Shown: piece by piece, positions 50,733 to 60,287 of the stretch
How positions within the stretch are numbered: position 1 is the stretch's first letter
How the letters are laid out: each line of letters opens with the position of its first letter
The notes under the pieces: model-generated
What the model saw: only the letters and a program-made list of their open reading frames with translations
What the model was told of the DNA's origin: nothing
Database searches by the model: none
Source of the DNA: Glaciecola sp028401415
Lineage (GTDB): Bacteria > Pseudomonadota > Gammaproteobacteria > Enterobacterales > Alteromonadaceae
Reading direction: 5' to 3'
Length of the DNA stretch: 64,000 nucleotides
NCBI RefSeq assembly: GCF_028401415.2
Contig: NZ_CP171821.2
Span: 3,596,001-3,660,000, forward strand
Program-made: the position numbers and the translations under genes

Positions 50733-53081
50733 ATGAATAATGATATAACAATAAACAGTGATGGTATTGAACAGCTTTCATTAGGACGATTTACCGAAGA
50801 CGCCTATCTCAATTATTCCATGTACGTCATCATGGATAGAGCGCTTCCGCATATCGGGGATGGCTTAAAACCCGTGCAGCGCCGCATCATTTATGCAATG
50901 TCTGATTTAGGACTAAGCAACAACGCTAAATATAAAAAATCGGCGCGCACCGTAGGTGATGTTTTAGGTAAGTTTCATCCACACGGTGATTCCGCGTGTT
51001 ATGAAGCCATGGTGCTTATGGCTCAGCCTTTTTCGTATCGCTACCCCTTGGTTGATGGGCAGGGAAATTGGGGGGCACCCGATGATCCAAAGTCTTTTGC
51101 TGCGATGCGATATACCGAAGCCCGCTTGTCTAAATTCTCTGAAGTATTGCTCAGTGAATTGGGTCAAGGCACGGCAGATTGGACACCTAATTTCGACGGC
51201 ACACTGCAAGAACCCAAAGTACTGCCCGCCCGCTTACCTCATATATTACTCAATGGCGTTACGGGTATTGCCGTTGGGATGGCAACAGATATTCCGCCTC
51301 ATAACGCGCGCGAACTTGCCAACGCATGCGCCGCGCTACTCGACAACAGCCGTGCACAGCTATCAGATATCTTAGAGTATGTGCAAGGTCCAGATTACCC
51401 CACTGATGCCGAAATCATCACGCCCAAAGCCGATATTCAAAAGCTCTATGAAACTGGACGCGGCAGCATAAAAATGCGCGGTGTGTTTCATGAGGAAAAC
51501 GGCGAGATTGTCATTACCGCGTTACCTCATCAAGCCTCTGGCGCTAAAATTCTTGAGCAAATCGCGGGGCAGATGCAAGCCAAGAAGCTTCCTTTTGTGA
51601 GTGACTTGCGCGACGAGTCAGATCATGAAAATCCAACACGTTTAGTCGTGACACCGCGCTCTAACCGCGTGGATGTTGAGCAAGTGATGCAGCATTTATT
51701 TGCCACCACTGACTTAGAAAAAAGCTACCGCGTTAATATCAATATGATTGGTTTAGACGGCAGACCGCAAGTCAAAGACTTACGCGCTATTTTGAGCGAG
51801 TGGCTCGTGTTTAGAAAAGACATGGTCACACGTCGCTTGCAGTTCCGTTTAGACAAGGTGCTTGCGCGCTTGCATATTTTGGAAGGTTTATTAATTGCCT
51901 TTTTAAATATTGATGAAGTGATTGCTATCATTCGCAACGAAGATAAACCCAAACCGGTGTTAATGGAACGTTTTGGATTATCTGATACACAAGCTGAGGC
52001 CATTCTAGAGCTAAAACTTCGTCATCTTGCTAAATTAGAAGAGTTCAAAATTAAGTCTGAGCAAGACGAATTGAGCAAAGAGCGTGATTCTCTTGAATTA
52101 CTGCTTGGCTCAGATAGACGTTTGAAAACCCTGATTAAAAAAGAAATTTTAGAAGCGGCAGACATTTACGGCGACGACCGGCGCTCTCCCATCGTTGAAC
52201 GTGGCGAAGCAAAAGCCCTTAGCGAAAAAGAACTTGTGCCCTCTGAGCCAGTAACGGTTGTCTTGTCGGAAAAAGGCTGGGCAAGGTGTGCTAAAGGTCA
52301 CGACATTGATGGCGCAAACCTGAGCTACAAGTCGGGCGATAGCTACTTACATAGCGCTAAAGGCAGAAGCAACCAGCCCTCCGTCTTTTTGGATTCCTCC
52401 GGGCGGACCTTCTCGTGCGATGCGCACTCTTTACCATCCGCTCGAAGCCAAGGTGAACCGCTAACAGGACGATTCAGCATTGTTGGGGGTGAGCGCGCCG
52501 AATATGTGATCATGGGGCAAGATAAACAGCAATATTTAGTGGGTTGCGATGCTGGCTATGGTTTTGTTGGGCATTTTGATGACATGCTCACCAAAAACAA
52601 AGCCGGTAAAGCCTATGTTTCGCTGCCCATGGCTGCAAAAATTATGTGTCCACAGCAGCTTGTTGATATAGAAAGCGACTGGTGCTTGTGCATTTCTAAT
52701 CAGGGCCGCATGCTGTTGTTCCCGCTGCGTGATTTGCCTGTACTGGGCAAAGGTAAAGGCAATAAGCTAATGAATATTCCTTCTGCCAAAGCGAAATCCA
52801 GAGAAGAGTATCTGACTCAGTTAGCGGTGGTGCCCGAGCAAGCGAGTGTAAAAGTGGTAGCAGGTAAGCGAGTGATGACCTTAACGCCTTCGGATTTGTT
52901 GCATTACCAAGGTGAGCGAGGACGACGGGGAAACAAGTTGCCAAGAGGACTTCAGCGAGTTGATGAAGTAGAGGTCATCGCAAAGGCGGCTGCTGTTACC
53001 GATGACCAAGCGCTAGCGCTAGACAACGAGCAGAGCGCAAATGACTTGCCTGATAAAGATGCATCCGGCGACGCAGAGTAA
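50733..53081 (+). CDS. parC: DNA topoisomerase IV subunit A
   Basis: A 782-residue type IIA topoisomerase subunit that decatenates daughter chromosomes with ParE. The active-site Tyr127 is in AMRYTEARLSKF. The quinolone-determining region HPHGDSACYEAMV keeps the Ser87 and Glu91 equivalents of sensitive E. coli ParC (Ser80/Glu84). A C-terminal beta-pinwheel region (GRMLLFPLRDLP; GERGRRGNKLPRG) and an acidic tail follow. The length is somewhat over that of E. coli (752). The parE gene is not in this window. It is followed 30 bases later by rlmA, possibly co-transcribed. Confidence 0.97.
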   Translation: MNNDITINSDGIEQLSLGRFTEDAYLNYSMYVIMDRALPHIGDGLKPVQRRIIYAMSDLGLSNNAKYKKSARTVGDVLGKFHPHGDSACYEAMVLMAQPFSYRYPLVDGQGNWGAPDDPKSFAAMRYTEARLSKFSEVLLSELGQGTADWTPNFDGTLQEPKVLPARLPHILLNGVTGIAVGMATDIPPHNARELANACAALLDNSRAQLSDILEYVQGPDYPTDAEIITPKADIQKLYETGRGSIKMRGVFHEENGEIVITALPHQASGAKILEQIAGQMQAKKLPFVSDLRDESDHENPTRLVVTPRSNRVDVEQVMQHLFATTDLEKSYRVNINMIGLDGRPQVKDLRAILSEWLVFRKDMVTRRLQFRLDKVLARLHILEGLLIAFLNIDEVIAIIRNEDKPKPVLMERFGLSDTQAEAILELKLRHLAKLEEFKIKSEQDELSKERDSLELLLGSDRRLKTLIKKEILEAADIYGDDRRSPIVERGEAKALSEKELVPSEPVTVVLSEKGWARCAKGHDIDGANLSYKSGDSYLHSAKGRSNQPSVFLDSSGRTFSCDAHSLPSARSQGEPLTGRFSIVGGERAEYVIMGQDKQQYLVGCDAGYGFVGHFDDMLTKNKAGKAYVSLPMAAKIMCPQQLVDIESDWCLCISNQGRMLLFPLRDLPVLGKGKGNKLMNIPSAKAKSREEYLTQLAVVPEQASVKVVAGKRVMTLTPSDLLHYQGERGRRGNKLPRGLQRVDEVEVIAKAAAVTDDQALALDNEQSANDLPDKDASGDAE

Positions 53082-53111
53082 GCGTTTAGAACGGATGAAA
53101 ATGAACGCATA

Positions 53112-54005
53112 ATGGTAAACTCATCATGGATTTGTCCATTGTGCTCCAGCGCACTTCATCTTAAAGATAAAACTTACACATGTGATTCAGGCCACGCTTT
53201 TGATATTGCAAAATCTGGATATGTCAATTTATTGCCCGTACAGCATAAGAAGAGTAAAGATCCCGGCGACAGTAAAGCGATGGTGCAAGCACGTGAAGCT
53301 TTTTTGGCCTCAGGTAGCTATAGCGCACTTGCAGAAAGTCTTTGCAGGAATATCGTTGAGCTAATTGAGCAACACGGTCAACAAAGTGAAGCATTTAGTT
53401 TGTTTGATGCGGGGTGTTCACACGCTTACTACTCTCGCTTTATCCAAAAACACATCCGTGAGCATTTCGGCGCTCAGAGAGTTCGCGTCAGTGGTATCGA
53501 CATATCAAAAACTGCGATAGAAAAAGCCGCAAAATCATATAAAAAAGATAATAAAAACGAAAATTTAGACCTATCTGCAGGTGCAAACTTTGCCGTTGCG
53601 AGCACCTTTAACATACCGCTTGAAGACAATAGCCAAGATTTTGTACTTCAAGTATTCGCGCCATCAGACGCGGAGCAAATCCGCAGAGTATTAAAACCCA
53701 ATGGAAGGTGGTGTGTGGTGACGCCAGGCGCGCATCATTTAAAAGAATTGAAGCGATTTGTGTACGATGAAGTCAATACTCATGATGAGCAGTTTAATGT
53801 ACCAGAAGGCTTTATATTTGAATCTCGAAATGCTCTGAGTTTTGAATGCTCCCTCAACACATCAAGCATGCGAGAGAACTTACTTGCCATGACCCCCTTT
53901 TATTGGCGCATATCAGATGAAAACAGAGTCAGATTACTGCGGTCATTAGAAAGAGTAAGCGCCGATTTCTCAATCCATATGTTCATGAGTGACAAATGGC
54001 TCTGA
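53112..54005 (+). CDS. rlmA: 23S rRNA (guanine-N1)-methyltransferase RlmA
   Basis: A 297-residue SAM-dependent methyltransferase that modifies G745 in helix 35 of 23S rRNA. The N-terminal zinc finger has Cys8, Cys11, Cys24 and His28 (WICPLCSSA, TCDSGHAFD), followed by the family's KSGYVNLLP block. The methyltransferase fold shows SLFDAGCSHAYYSR (motif I) and GIDISKTAIEKAAK (motif II). FAPSDAEQIRRVLKPNGRW is typical of RlmA rather than other rRNA methylases. The length is usual. It lies just downstream of parC on the same strand, with no ribosome site oddities. Confidence 0.93.
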   Translation: MVNSSWICPLCSSALHLKDKTYTCDSGHAFDIAKSGYVNLLPVQHKKSKDPGDSKAMVQAREAFLASGSYSALAESLCRNIVELIEQHGQQSEAFSLFDAGCSHAYYSRFIQKHIREHFGAQRVRVSGIDISKTAIEKAAKSYKKDNKNENLDLSAGANFAVASTFNIPLEDNSQDFVLQVFAPSDAEQIRRVLKPNGRWCVVTPGAHHLKELKRFVYDEVNTHDEQFNVPEGFIFESRNALSFECSLNTSSMRENLLAMTPFYWRISDENRVRLLRSLERVSADFSIHMFMSDKWL

Positions 54006-54156
54006 AATATGCCATGCTATCTATGACATCTGAAACACTCGCAAATCGTGCTGTCTTGCATCCCTTCAAGATGATAACGCAATATTACTAGCTTATGCTT
54101 TAAACAACAGGTAGTAATGTTAGCCAACTCAATAACGCTTATATAGGAAAAACAGG

Positions 54157-54702
54157 ATGACTTTATACAAGAAGACTTTCGTAACACTGGCGCTCTTATC
54201 CAGCTTGTGGTTCGCAGGAAATGCGCAGGCATCACTCATCGGTGATGCTATAGACCTAACCTTAACGGGTGATCTTGAAATTCAAGATTTAGGTGTGATT
54301 GTGAGTGACGACGTCGAATTTTTAGGTGGCGATATTGCAACACAGTTTGGCGGGTTTTTCTTTATCGGTGAATCTATAGATATTGGTGCGAGCTCAATTA
54401 TTATGGATCTAGACCTTCCACTAGGCGAAAACGGCTTTCTCGTATTCAGTAGTTTGGATTTAGGCGCTGACATCACATCAGCCACACTCACGAGTAACAA
54501 TGACGCTGTGACTCAGGAAAATCTTAGCTTCACAGCAAATTCGGTTTCTCTGGATCTTGCAGACTGGTTTTTCGCAAGTGGCGAGGCGCTTTTGCAAATA
54601 GACCTCGGGGTAGACGATATTGTGGTGGAGGCGAACTCTCCCTCCGTCTTATCCCTGCTGCTGTTGTTGGGCTGTGGCATATTCGCACTAAGAAAACGAT
54701 AA
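54157..54702 (+). CDS. Secreted protein with PEP-CTERM-like C-terminal anchor (second copy type)
   Basis: A 181-residue protein with a signal peptide (VTLALLSSLWFAGNAQA) and a C-terminal helix plus basic tail (NSPSVLSLLLLLGCGIFALRKR). The order small-Pro, hydrophobic helix, RKR resembles exosortase or related sorting signals without a canonical PEP. The body is acidic and beta-rich (LTLTGDLEIQDLGVIVSDD, DLADWFFASGEALL), with no Cys except one in the helix. It shares its design, but little sequence, with the protein at 36197-36865. It lies in the gap between rlmA and the convergent LytTR regulator and ends before a hairpin terminator. The function is unknown. Confidence 0.7.
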   Translation: MTLYKKTFVTLALLSSLWFAGNAQASLIGDAIDLTLTGDLEIQDLGVIVSDDVEFLGGDIATQFGGFFFIGESIDIGASSIIMDLDLPLGENGFLVFSSLDLGADITSATLTSNNDAVTQENLSFTANSVSLDLADWFFASGEALLQIDLGVDDIVVEANSPSVLSLLLLLGCGIFALRKR

Positions 54703-54708
54703 CAGCAA

Positions 54709-54740
54709 TGAAAAGGCTTGCACTGGAGCAAGTCTTTTCA
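54709..54740. terminator. Hairpin terminator between convergent genes
   Basis: A 13-bp stem TGAAAAGGCTTGC/GCAAGTCTTTTCA contains one G-U pair and a six-base loop. It has T-rich flanks on both sides, so it could serve both the PEP-CTERM-like gene and the LytTR regulator gene. Confidence 0.75.
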
Positions 54741-54771
54741 CTCAAACCGCATACTTTCAGTATCGAATTGG

Positions 54772-55527
54772 CTAATGTGTAATTTCTTCAAGTTTCGTTC
54801 GATTGCGGCGCGATAAAGTCAAGGTATCACCGTTTTCAAGCAGCACTAAATAGTCACCTTTATCGTTGGGGCGAAGTTCCACTATCTTATTGCGTCTTAC
54901 AATAGACGAGCGGTGAATCCTCACAAAGCACGATGGGTCAAGTTGCTCCTCAAGTGTGCATAGTGTCTCTCTATGCAATACGGTACTGTCGTCGCTTAAA
55001 TGGAGTTCAGCGTAGTTTCCCGCCCCTCTGATATAATGAATATTGTCGACGTCAATGAGTCGAATGCGCCCAGTGTCCCTGATCACTAAACGGTCGCGAT
55101 AGTTATGTTTTTCAGTATCTGCGCTTTTGCTAAGCGCATCTTGCAAGATTGGATAGTGTTGCATGCCTCTTTGGTGAAAACGCTCGGTTGCGCGCTCAAA
55201 AGCTTGCAAAAATCGCCCATCTTCGTAAGGTTTGAGAACATAATCAGCTGCGCTTAATTCAAAGGCTTTAAGTGCATAGTCGTTGTGCGCGGTGGCAAAT
55301 ATGACGACGCATTTTTTGGGTAAATGTTGAGCCAGTTCTAGACCTGATGCGCCAGGCATTTCAATATCCAAAATCGCAATGTCTGGCAGTGCTTGATGAG
55401 ATAACGCGAGCGCTTCATTGCCGTTGCTTGCTTCTATTACTTCACCCACATAGGGTATCTGACTTAACAATAATTTGACCGTGTCTCGTGCCAAGCTTTC
55501 ATCATCTGCAACTAGTACTTTAAGCAT
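54772..55527 (-). CDS. LytR/AlgR-type response regulator (LytTR DNA-binding domain)
   Basis: A 251-residue regulator. The receiver domain carries DDE at residues 8-10, phospho-acceptor Asp54 in IAILDIEMPGASG, and Lys in YVLKPYEDGRF. The C-terminal LytTR domain has DVDNIHYIRGAGNYAELHL, VRIHRSSIVRRNKI and a final LSRRNRTKL, typical of DNA-binding LytTR. It binds as a dimer to direct repeats. It is co-expressed with the kinase upstream, with an 8-base overlap. Opposite, across 476 bases, lies the TonB-dependent receptor, a plausible target. Confidence 0.94.
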   Translation of the reverse strand: MLKVLVADDESLARDTVKLLLSQIPYVGEVIEASNGNEALALSHQALPDIAILDIEMPGASGLELAQHLPKKCVVIFATAHNDYALKAFELSAADYVLKPYEDGRFLQAFERATERFHQRGMQHYPILQDALSKSADTEKHNYRDRLVIRDTGRIRLIDVDNIHYIRGAGNYAELHLSDDSTVLHRETLCTLEEQLDPSCFVRIHRSSIVRRNKIVELRPNDKGDYLVLLENGDTLTLSRRNRTKLEEITH

Positions 55528-56602
55528 CCTCTGCTCCTATTGGAATAACTAAAACCGTCTCAAACAAACCGCCATTTAGGGGAGTAAGCTCTAACTTGAA
55601 ATGATCGTACAATTTGGATAATCGTTTTCGGGTATTGGACAGGCCGATGCCGAAGCCTTCGTGTCTATCGTTATTAGCCACTTTGTTTATCATCACAAAG
55701 TTTAAGTTACCGTCGACCCTAGAAATTTCTACACTTAGCGGGTTTTGATTGGACTCAAGCTGTGAGCCATGTTGCACCGCGTTTTCTACTAAGGGTTGTA
55801 AAAGCATATTGGGGATGTGCAAATCGAGACAGTCACTTTGCACTTGAATATGGGTATCAAGCTTGTCAGTGAAGCGTAATTTTTGTATTGCTAAGTAGCT
55901 GTTGATAAATGATATTTCATCTTGTAAACGGATTTCCTGATGGTTTTTGTTCTCAAGTATTTTTCGCAGCATTGTGCTCAGCTCAGATAAGGCAAATACC
56001 GCTTGTTTTTCGCGTTTAAGCCGCACTAAGCTGGCGATGGTATTTAAAGTGTTAAACAAAAAGTGTGGGTTTAGCTGCGAGCGAAGCGCTTTTAATTGCT
56101 CTTGAATCAATAAATTCTGCAAACGTTTGACTTCATACTTTTCGTGTACGCGACGATGATAAATACCAATGCCTCTCGCACCCACAAATACACACGCATA
56201 TATGATGATATCTAATTGTGCACTAGAAAACACAATGTGGGAAAGCGATGTCCAAAAATCGATGAGGCTTAATTCAAGAAAATAAAGGCGAAAGAAGTTA
56301 CATACGCACCAATAAGTGGCCAATAACGAAATGGCACTCAAGAGATGGAAGAATATTTTTTGATGGGTAGATTCGAAATTAGCCTCAATGCGTTCAGAAA
56401 TAGCAAAGACGGCTGCCGTTACCCATATCCAATGTAAAAACCAATAGCTAGCACGAAACCAGATGGAAACCCATGTCTGCGGAGAATCAGAGTTAAGCGT
56501 CGCAATCCATTGAATATGAACAAACAAAGCCGAGGCCGCTAACCATAACAGTATATTGGTTGCCCAAAAGTAATGTGTTAATGACGACTGCTTATTGTTC
56601 AT
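55520..56602 (-). CDS. LytS/YehU-type membrane histidine kinase
   Basis: A 360-residue histidine kinase of the His_kinase (LytS) family. About five to six membrane helices occupy residues 10-160, and a helix/linker leads to the phospho-His in LRSQLNPHFLFNTLNTIA. A HATPase region follows with NMLLQPLVENAVQHG and GFGIGLSNTRKRL. No large periplasmic sensor domain is present. It is translated together with the LytTR regulator through an 8-base overlap. Such pairs in marine bacteria often sense nutrients and regulate uptake receptors. That link is inferred here from the divergent TonB-dependent receptor. Confidence 0.93.
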   Translation of the reverse strand: MNNKQSSLTHYFWATNILLWLAASALFVHIQWIATLNSDSPQTWVSIWFRASYWFLHWIWVTAAVFAISERIEANFESTHQKIFFHLLSAISLLATYWCVCNFFRLYFLELSLIDFWTSLSHIVFSSAQLDIIIYACVFVGARGIGIYHRRVHEKYEVKRLQNLLIQEQLKALRSQLNPHFLFNTLNTIASLVRLKREKQAVFALSELSTMLRKILENKNHQEIRLQDEISFINSYLAIQKLRFTDKLDTHIQVQSDCLDLHIPNMLLQPLVENAVQHGSQLESNQNPLSVEISRVDGNLNFVMINKVANNDRHEGFGIGLSNTRKRLSKLYDHFKLELTPLNGGLFETVLVIPIGAEDA

Positions 56603-57078
56603 TGTTGATATGTGCCTTGCACGGTAGATGGTATTAAGATAACTGTCTTTTCACGATTAATCTACTTATGGACCTTCACCCCGTTCGTCCCTGAGTACTG
56701 CACTTTAGTCCCAAACGCGTATTGGGCTTTGATTTTTAGATATCTGTAAGGGCTTAAGCCAATGAATTTATTATAATAAATTCAGTCGATTACATTTTTT
56801 TACGGATGTAACACTTTCTTACGATTTATGCCTTCGGCGAATAAAGTGAAGCGAGTTCCCCCCGTTTGTCCCAAATCACATACCGACTATCACAAGGTTT
56901 TTACACTTCACGGATAGCGCCTAGTCGGCGCACATCATTGGGCATAATTTAAGCTCGAGCGCATCTTTTTTGTGCTTGCTAACAACAATATGTCTCAGAG
57001 CGCCATGTATTCGAGCAGTACGAACAGCCATGCACGTTTTCGGTTTGCAATGGCGCTTATGAGCACTAGGGAGACAAC
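56603..57078. other. Divergent regulatory region between the LytS/LytTR pair and the TonB-dependent receptor
   Basis: These 476 bases hold no gene. They include a perfect 22-base palindrome (56763-56784) and two nearly identical 13-mers, CCCCGTTCGTCCC (56679-56691) and CCCCGTTTGTCCC (56860-56872), in direct orientation. The latter could be sites for a regulator, for instance the LytTR protein, but the match to a published LytTR consensus is weak. Confidence 0.5.
56763..56784. promoter_or_regulatory. Perfect 22-bp AT-rich palindrome (candidate operator)
   Basis: TGAATTTATTA followed by its exact reverse complement, with no spacer. It is roughly 295 bases upstream of the TonB-dependent receptor ATG and 161 bases from the kinase start. 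The lack of spacer and of a T run makes a terminator unlikely. Confidence 0.5.
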
Positions 57079-60045
57079 ATGTTCAACAAATCAAAAGTCG
57101 CGCTTTCGGTCAATTTTGCGCTTAGTATCGCCATAATGACTGCAGGCAGCGTTCAGCTTGTTTCTGCACAAGAAGCAAGTGCTGTCGATGAAGCAAACGT
57201 GGAAAAAATATCCGTCACAGGGAGTCGCATCCGTGCCCCAGGCACTGAATCCACAAGTCCAATTGTATCAATTGGTGAGGAAGAGATAGGATTTTTAGCT
57301 ACCCCAGAATTTGAACGGGTGCTTAGGGTTTTACCCTCTACCATACCTGCTGATGGTAGTAACGCCAATAACGGCACAGCAGGTGCTGCAACTATTGACT
57401 TACGTGGTTTGGGGGCCCAGCGGAATCTCGTTCTACTTGATGGTAAGCGTATGGTGCCGTTTAACTTTAACGGCCAAGTTGATACCACTAATATTCCAAC
57501 GGCACTGATTGAGCGCATTGATGTTGTTACCGGTGGTGCTTCAGCAGTGTATGGCTCCGATGCAGTAGCCGGCGCGATTAACGTCATCCTCAAAAAAGAC
57601 TTTGAAGGCGTCGCGCTTGACTTGAATCATTCACAAACTGGCGAGTCAGACGGTGATCAAGACGCCATCGCATTGACGGTCGGTTCAAATTTCGACGATG
57701 GCCGCGGAAACGCTGTGCTATCCATTAGCTGGTTTGAGCGTGAGGCGGTCAGACTGGGTCAACGTCCGCTAGGGCAGTTGGGTATTAACTCAAACTCTGG
57801 TGCGGGCTTTCAAGAATTCTTAGATGGTCAGGCACCGGCAGAGCCCCCTTCAGGCTGTGGTGGTCCAAATGTGGTTGATTTTGTGAACGGCAGTGGCTCT
57901 ACTACCGCTATTCCTACCCGTTTTGAATTAATAGGCACAGGCGTGTCAGGGCAGTTTAGAGATGATAGAACCTTAAGCGCTGAGTGTAGCCGTTTTAATT
58001 TTAATCCGTTTAACTTTTATCAGACACCTGCTCAGCGTTATTCGGCAACCGCAATAGCCAACTATGAAATAAATGACCATGCGGAAGTATATGCATCATT
58101 TAATTATTCAAATAGCTCGGTGGATCAACAAATTGCACCTTCAGGCACCTTTGGTTCGGCCTTCAACTTACCACTTTATAATCCGTTTATTGGTGATCAG
58201 GCGCTTACTTGGATTTTAGATGGTGCGAATGATGCTGTGGCCGATGGCTCGTTAGTTGATGGCGGCAGTTGGACAGATACTAATGCAAATGGCGTGGTTG
58301 ACTCTGAAGATACGCTCAACGTGCGTCTTCGTCGACGTACTCTTGAATTGGGCCCAAGAACCGAACGCTTCGACTCTGATATCTGGCAGCTAAATATGGG
58401 GGTTCGTGGTGAAATCGTTAACGGTTGGGAGTACGACGTGTCTTATCAATACGGCGAGTCTAATAGAACGACCGTGAGAGACGGATATACCAACCTTCCA
58501 AATATCCAGGCGGCCCTTGATAGCAGAGATGGCGTGACCTGCGCGTCGGGTGGTACTTGTGTGCCGATTGACCTTTTCGGTGGCTTTGGCACCATAACTG
58601 AAGAAATGGCGGGTTTTGCAAGGGCAATTGCCATACAGCAGCAAAAATATGAACAAGAAATCGGTACAATAGTGGTAACCGGCCCCGTAGACGTAGTTAC
58701 ATTGCCTACCGCAGACGCGCCGTTGGCAATGAGTTTTGGTTTCGAGTTTAGAAATGAAACGGGTATTCTAGACCCGGACGAATGTTTAAAATTGGCTCCG
58801 GCAAGTTGTCAAGGTGGAGCGGGCGGTAATTTGCTTCCAATTGAAGGCGGCTACAAAACGCAAGACTTCTATTTTGAGGGGATTCTGCCACTTATTGACG
58901 GTATGACCTTTGCCGAAAAAGTGGATTTAGAATTTGGTTTCAGAAGCTCAGATTACGATACCATCGGCACCACCGAATCATGGAAGTATGGTGTGAATTG
59001 GCGTCCGACTGAAGAATTCTTGGTACGCGTAATGAAGCAGCGCGCAAACCGAGCACCCAATATCGGGGAGTTATTCTCACCGGTTACATCTGGCTTAAGT
59101 AACGCGACGCAAGACCCATGCTCAGTCGCCAATGCTGGAAATATTGATGCTGCGCTCACCGCGCTTTGTGTTGCAACAGGGATGTCGGAAGCTCAGGTAG
59201 GTGTCATCCCGGATATCATTTCAGGGCAAATAAATACATTTAACGGAAGTAATCCTGTTGAACCGCCGGGCCCTGAAGAAGCTGACACCACTACCGCAGG
59301 CTTTGTTTGGACACCTAATTTTGATGCCTTTACAACCTTTACCTTATCTGCAGATTATTATGATATCGACATTCAAGACATCATTAATAGCTTCAGTGCC
59401 CAAGAAGTATTGGATTCTTGCTACATCCTGGGTGACTTAACAGAGTGTGCAAAGATTAATCGTGTTGGCGGTGATTTGACTGGGTCTTCAGCTGGGGTGA
59501 ACTTGTTCACCACCAACCTTAACTTCTTAAGAGCTGAGGGTATCGAAATAGCCATGAATATCGGCATGGATTTAGATGAATATGGAGAGCTAAACTTCAC
59601 CGCAAACATCAATAAATACCTGACTCAAGAATCGCAGAGTTCCGATACGGTGCCGATTATCGACTGTAATGGCTTTTATGGTACAAGCTGTACACCGATT
59701 TCAGATCTACGCTGGATACAACGCACCACATGGAGTTTAGATGATTTGACTGTTTCGCTTCAGTGGCGACACATCAACTCTGTAGATGTTGAACTCCCGG
59801 AAGCAAGTTTGCGTTTCGAAGAGTTTAGAACCATCGATTCTTATGACTACTTCGATCTGTTTGCAAGTTACCATGTCACTGAGTGGGCAATCGTAACCGC
59901 AGGCATCGATAATATGTTTGACGAAGATCCCCCGGTTCTAGGTAATCAAATAGGCGCTACTCGCGCTAACTCAGGCAATACATTCCCAAGTCAGTATGAC
60001 ACTTTAGGACGTATTTATAAGCTGGGACTCAACTTCAGATTCTAA
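57079..60045 (+). CDS. TonB-dependent outer-membrane receptor
   Basis: A 988-residue outer-membrane transporter of the large Alteromonadales type. A signal peptide (to about residue 30) is followed by a TonB-box-like VEKISVTGSRI. The plug domain is clear (TIDLRGLGAQRNLVLLDGKR, RIDVVTGGASAVYGSDAVAG). The 22-strand barrel runs through NVILKKDF, LRRRTLELGPRTERFDSD and on to a terminal Phe (GRIYKLGLNFRF). Such receptors import iron complexes, vitamin B12, peptides or glycans; the sequence does not show which. No SusD-like or FecR/sigma pair is adjacent. The LytS/LytTR pair opposite is the likely regulator. A terminator follows. Confidence 0.93.
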   Translation: MFNKSKVALSVNFALSIAIMTAGSVQLVSAQEASAVDEANVEKISVTGSRIRAPGTESTSPIVSIGEEEIGFLATPEFERVLRVLPSTIPADGSNANNGTAGAATIDLRGLGAQRNLVLLDGKRMVPFNFNGQVDTTNIPTALIERIDVVTGGASAVYGSDAVAGAINVILKKDFEGVALDLNHSQTGESDGDQDAIALTVGSNFDDGRGNAVLSISWFEREAVRLGQRPLGQLGINSNSGAGFQEFLDGQAPAEPPSGCGGPNVVDFVNGSGSTTAIPTRFELIGTGVSGQFRDDRTLSAECSRFNFNPFNFYQTPAQRYSATAIANYEINDHAEVYASFNYSNSSVDQQIAPSGTFGSAFNLPLYNPFIGDQALTWILDGANDAVADGSLVDGGSWTDTNANGVVDSEDTLNVRLRRRTLELGPRTERFDSDIWQLNMGVRGEIVNGWEYDVSYQYGESNRTTVRDGYTNLPNIQAALDSRDGVTCASGGTCVPIDLFGGFGTITEEMAGFARAIAIQQQKYEQEIGTIVVTGPVDVVTLPTADAPLAMSFGFEFRNETGILDPDECLKLAPASCQGGAGGNLLPIEGGYKTQDFYFEGILPLIDGMTFAEKVDLEFGFRSSDYDTIGTTESWKYGVNWRPTEEFLVRVMKQRANRAPNIGELFSPVTSGLSNATQDPCSVANAGNIDAALTALCVATGMSEAQVGVIPDIISGQINTFNGSNPVEPPGPEEADTTTAGFVWTPNFDAFTTFTLSADYYDIDIQDIINSFSAQEVLDSCYILGDLTECAKINRVGGDLTGSSAGVNLFTTNLNFLRAEGIEIAMNIGMDLDEYGELNFTANINKYLTQESQSSDTVPIIDCNGFYGTSCTPISDLRWIQRTTWSLDDLTVSLQWRHINSVDVELPEASLRFEEFRTIDSYDYFDLFASYHVTEWAIVTAGIDNMFDEDPPVLGNQIGATRANSGNTFPSQYDTLGRIYKLGLNFRF

Positions 60046-60073
60046 TACCATGTAAGGGAATCTGAGCACAATT

Positions 60074-60106
60074 AAAGGCGCTGAAGGCAATTCAGCGCCT
60101 TTTTTT
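60074..60106 (+). terminator. Rho-independent terminator of the TonB-dependent receptor gene
   Basis: A 12-bp stem AAAGGCGCTGAA/TTCAGCGCCTTT with a five-base loop is followed by further T residues. It begins 29 bases after the receptor stop codon. Confidence 0.92.
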
Positions 60107-60146
60107 AGCAGTAACTAATAAAGACCAATGGAGTTGAAATTTGAGC

Positions 60147-60173
60147 AAAAAAAAAGAAGGCCAAATGGCCTTC
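60147..60173 (-). terminator. Rho-independent terminator of the ast operon (minus strand)
   Basis: The stem GAAGGCC/GGCCTTC (60156-60162 and 60167-60173) has a four-base loop. Read on the minus strand it is followed by nine T residues (A run at 60147-60155). It lies after the DUF1338 gene, the last in the operon. The rest of the 242-base gap before that gene shows nothing else. Confidence 0.88.
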
Positions 60174-60287
60174 TCAAGCATCTAATGTCTAGGGATAGTA
60201 TTTAGGTGCCTTTTCATAATACTGAACACCCAAAGCGATTAAAGCCCAAAGGGACGAACGGCATAAATCCTGTGATTAATTGCACAA

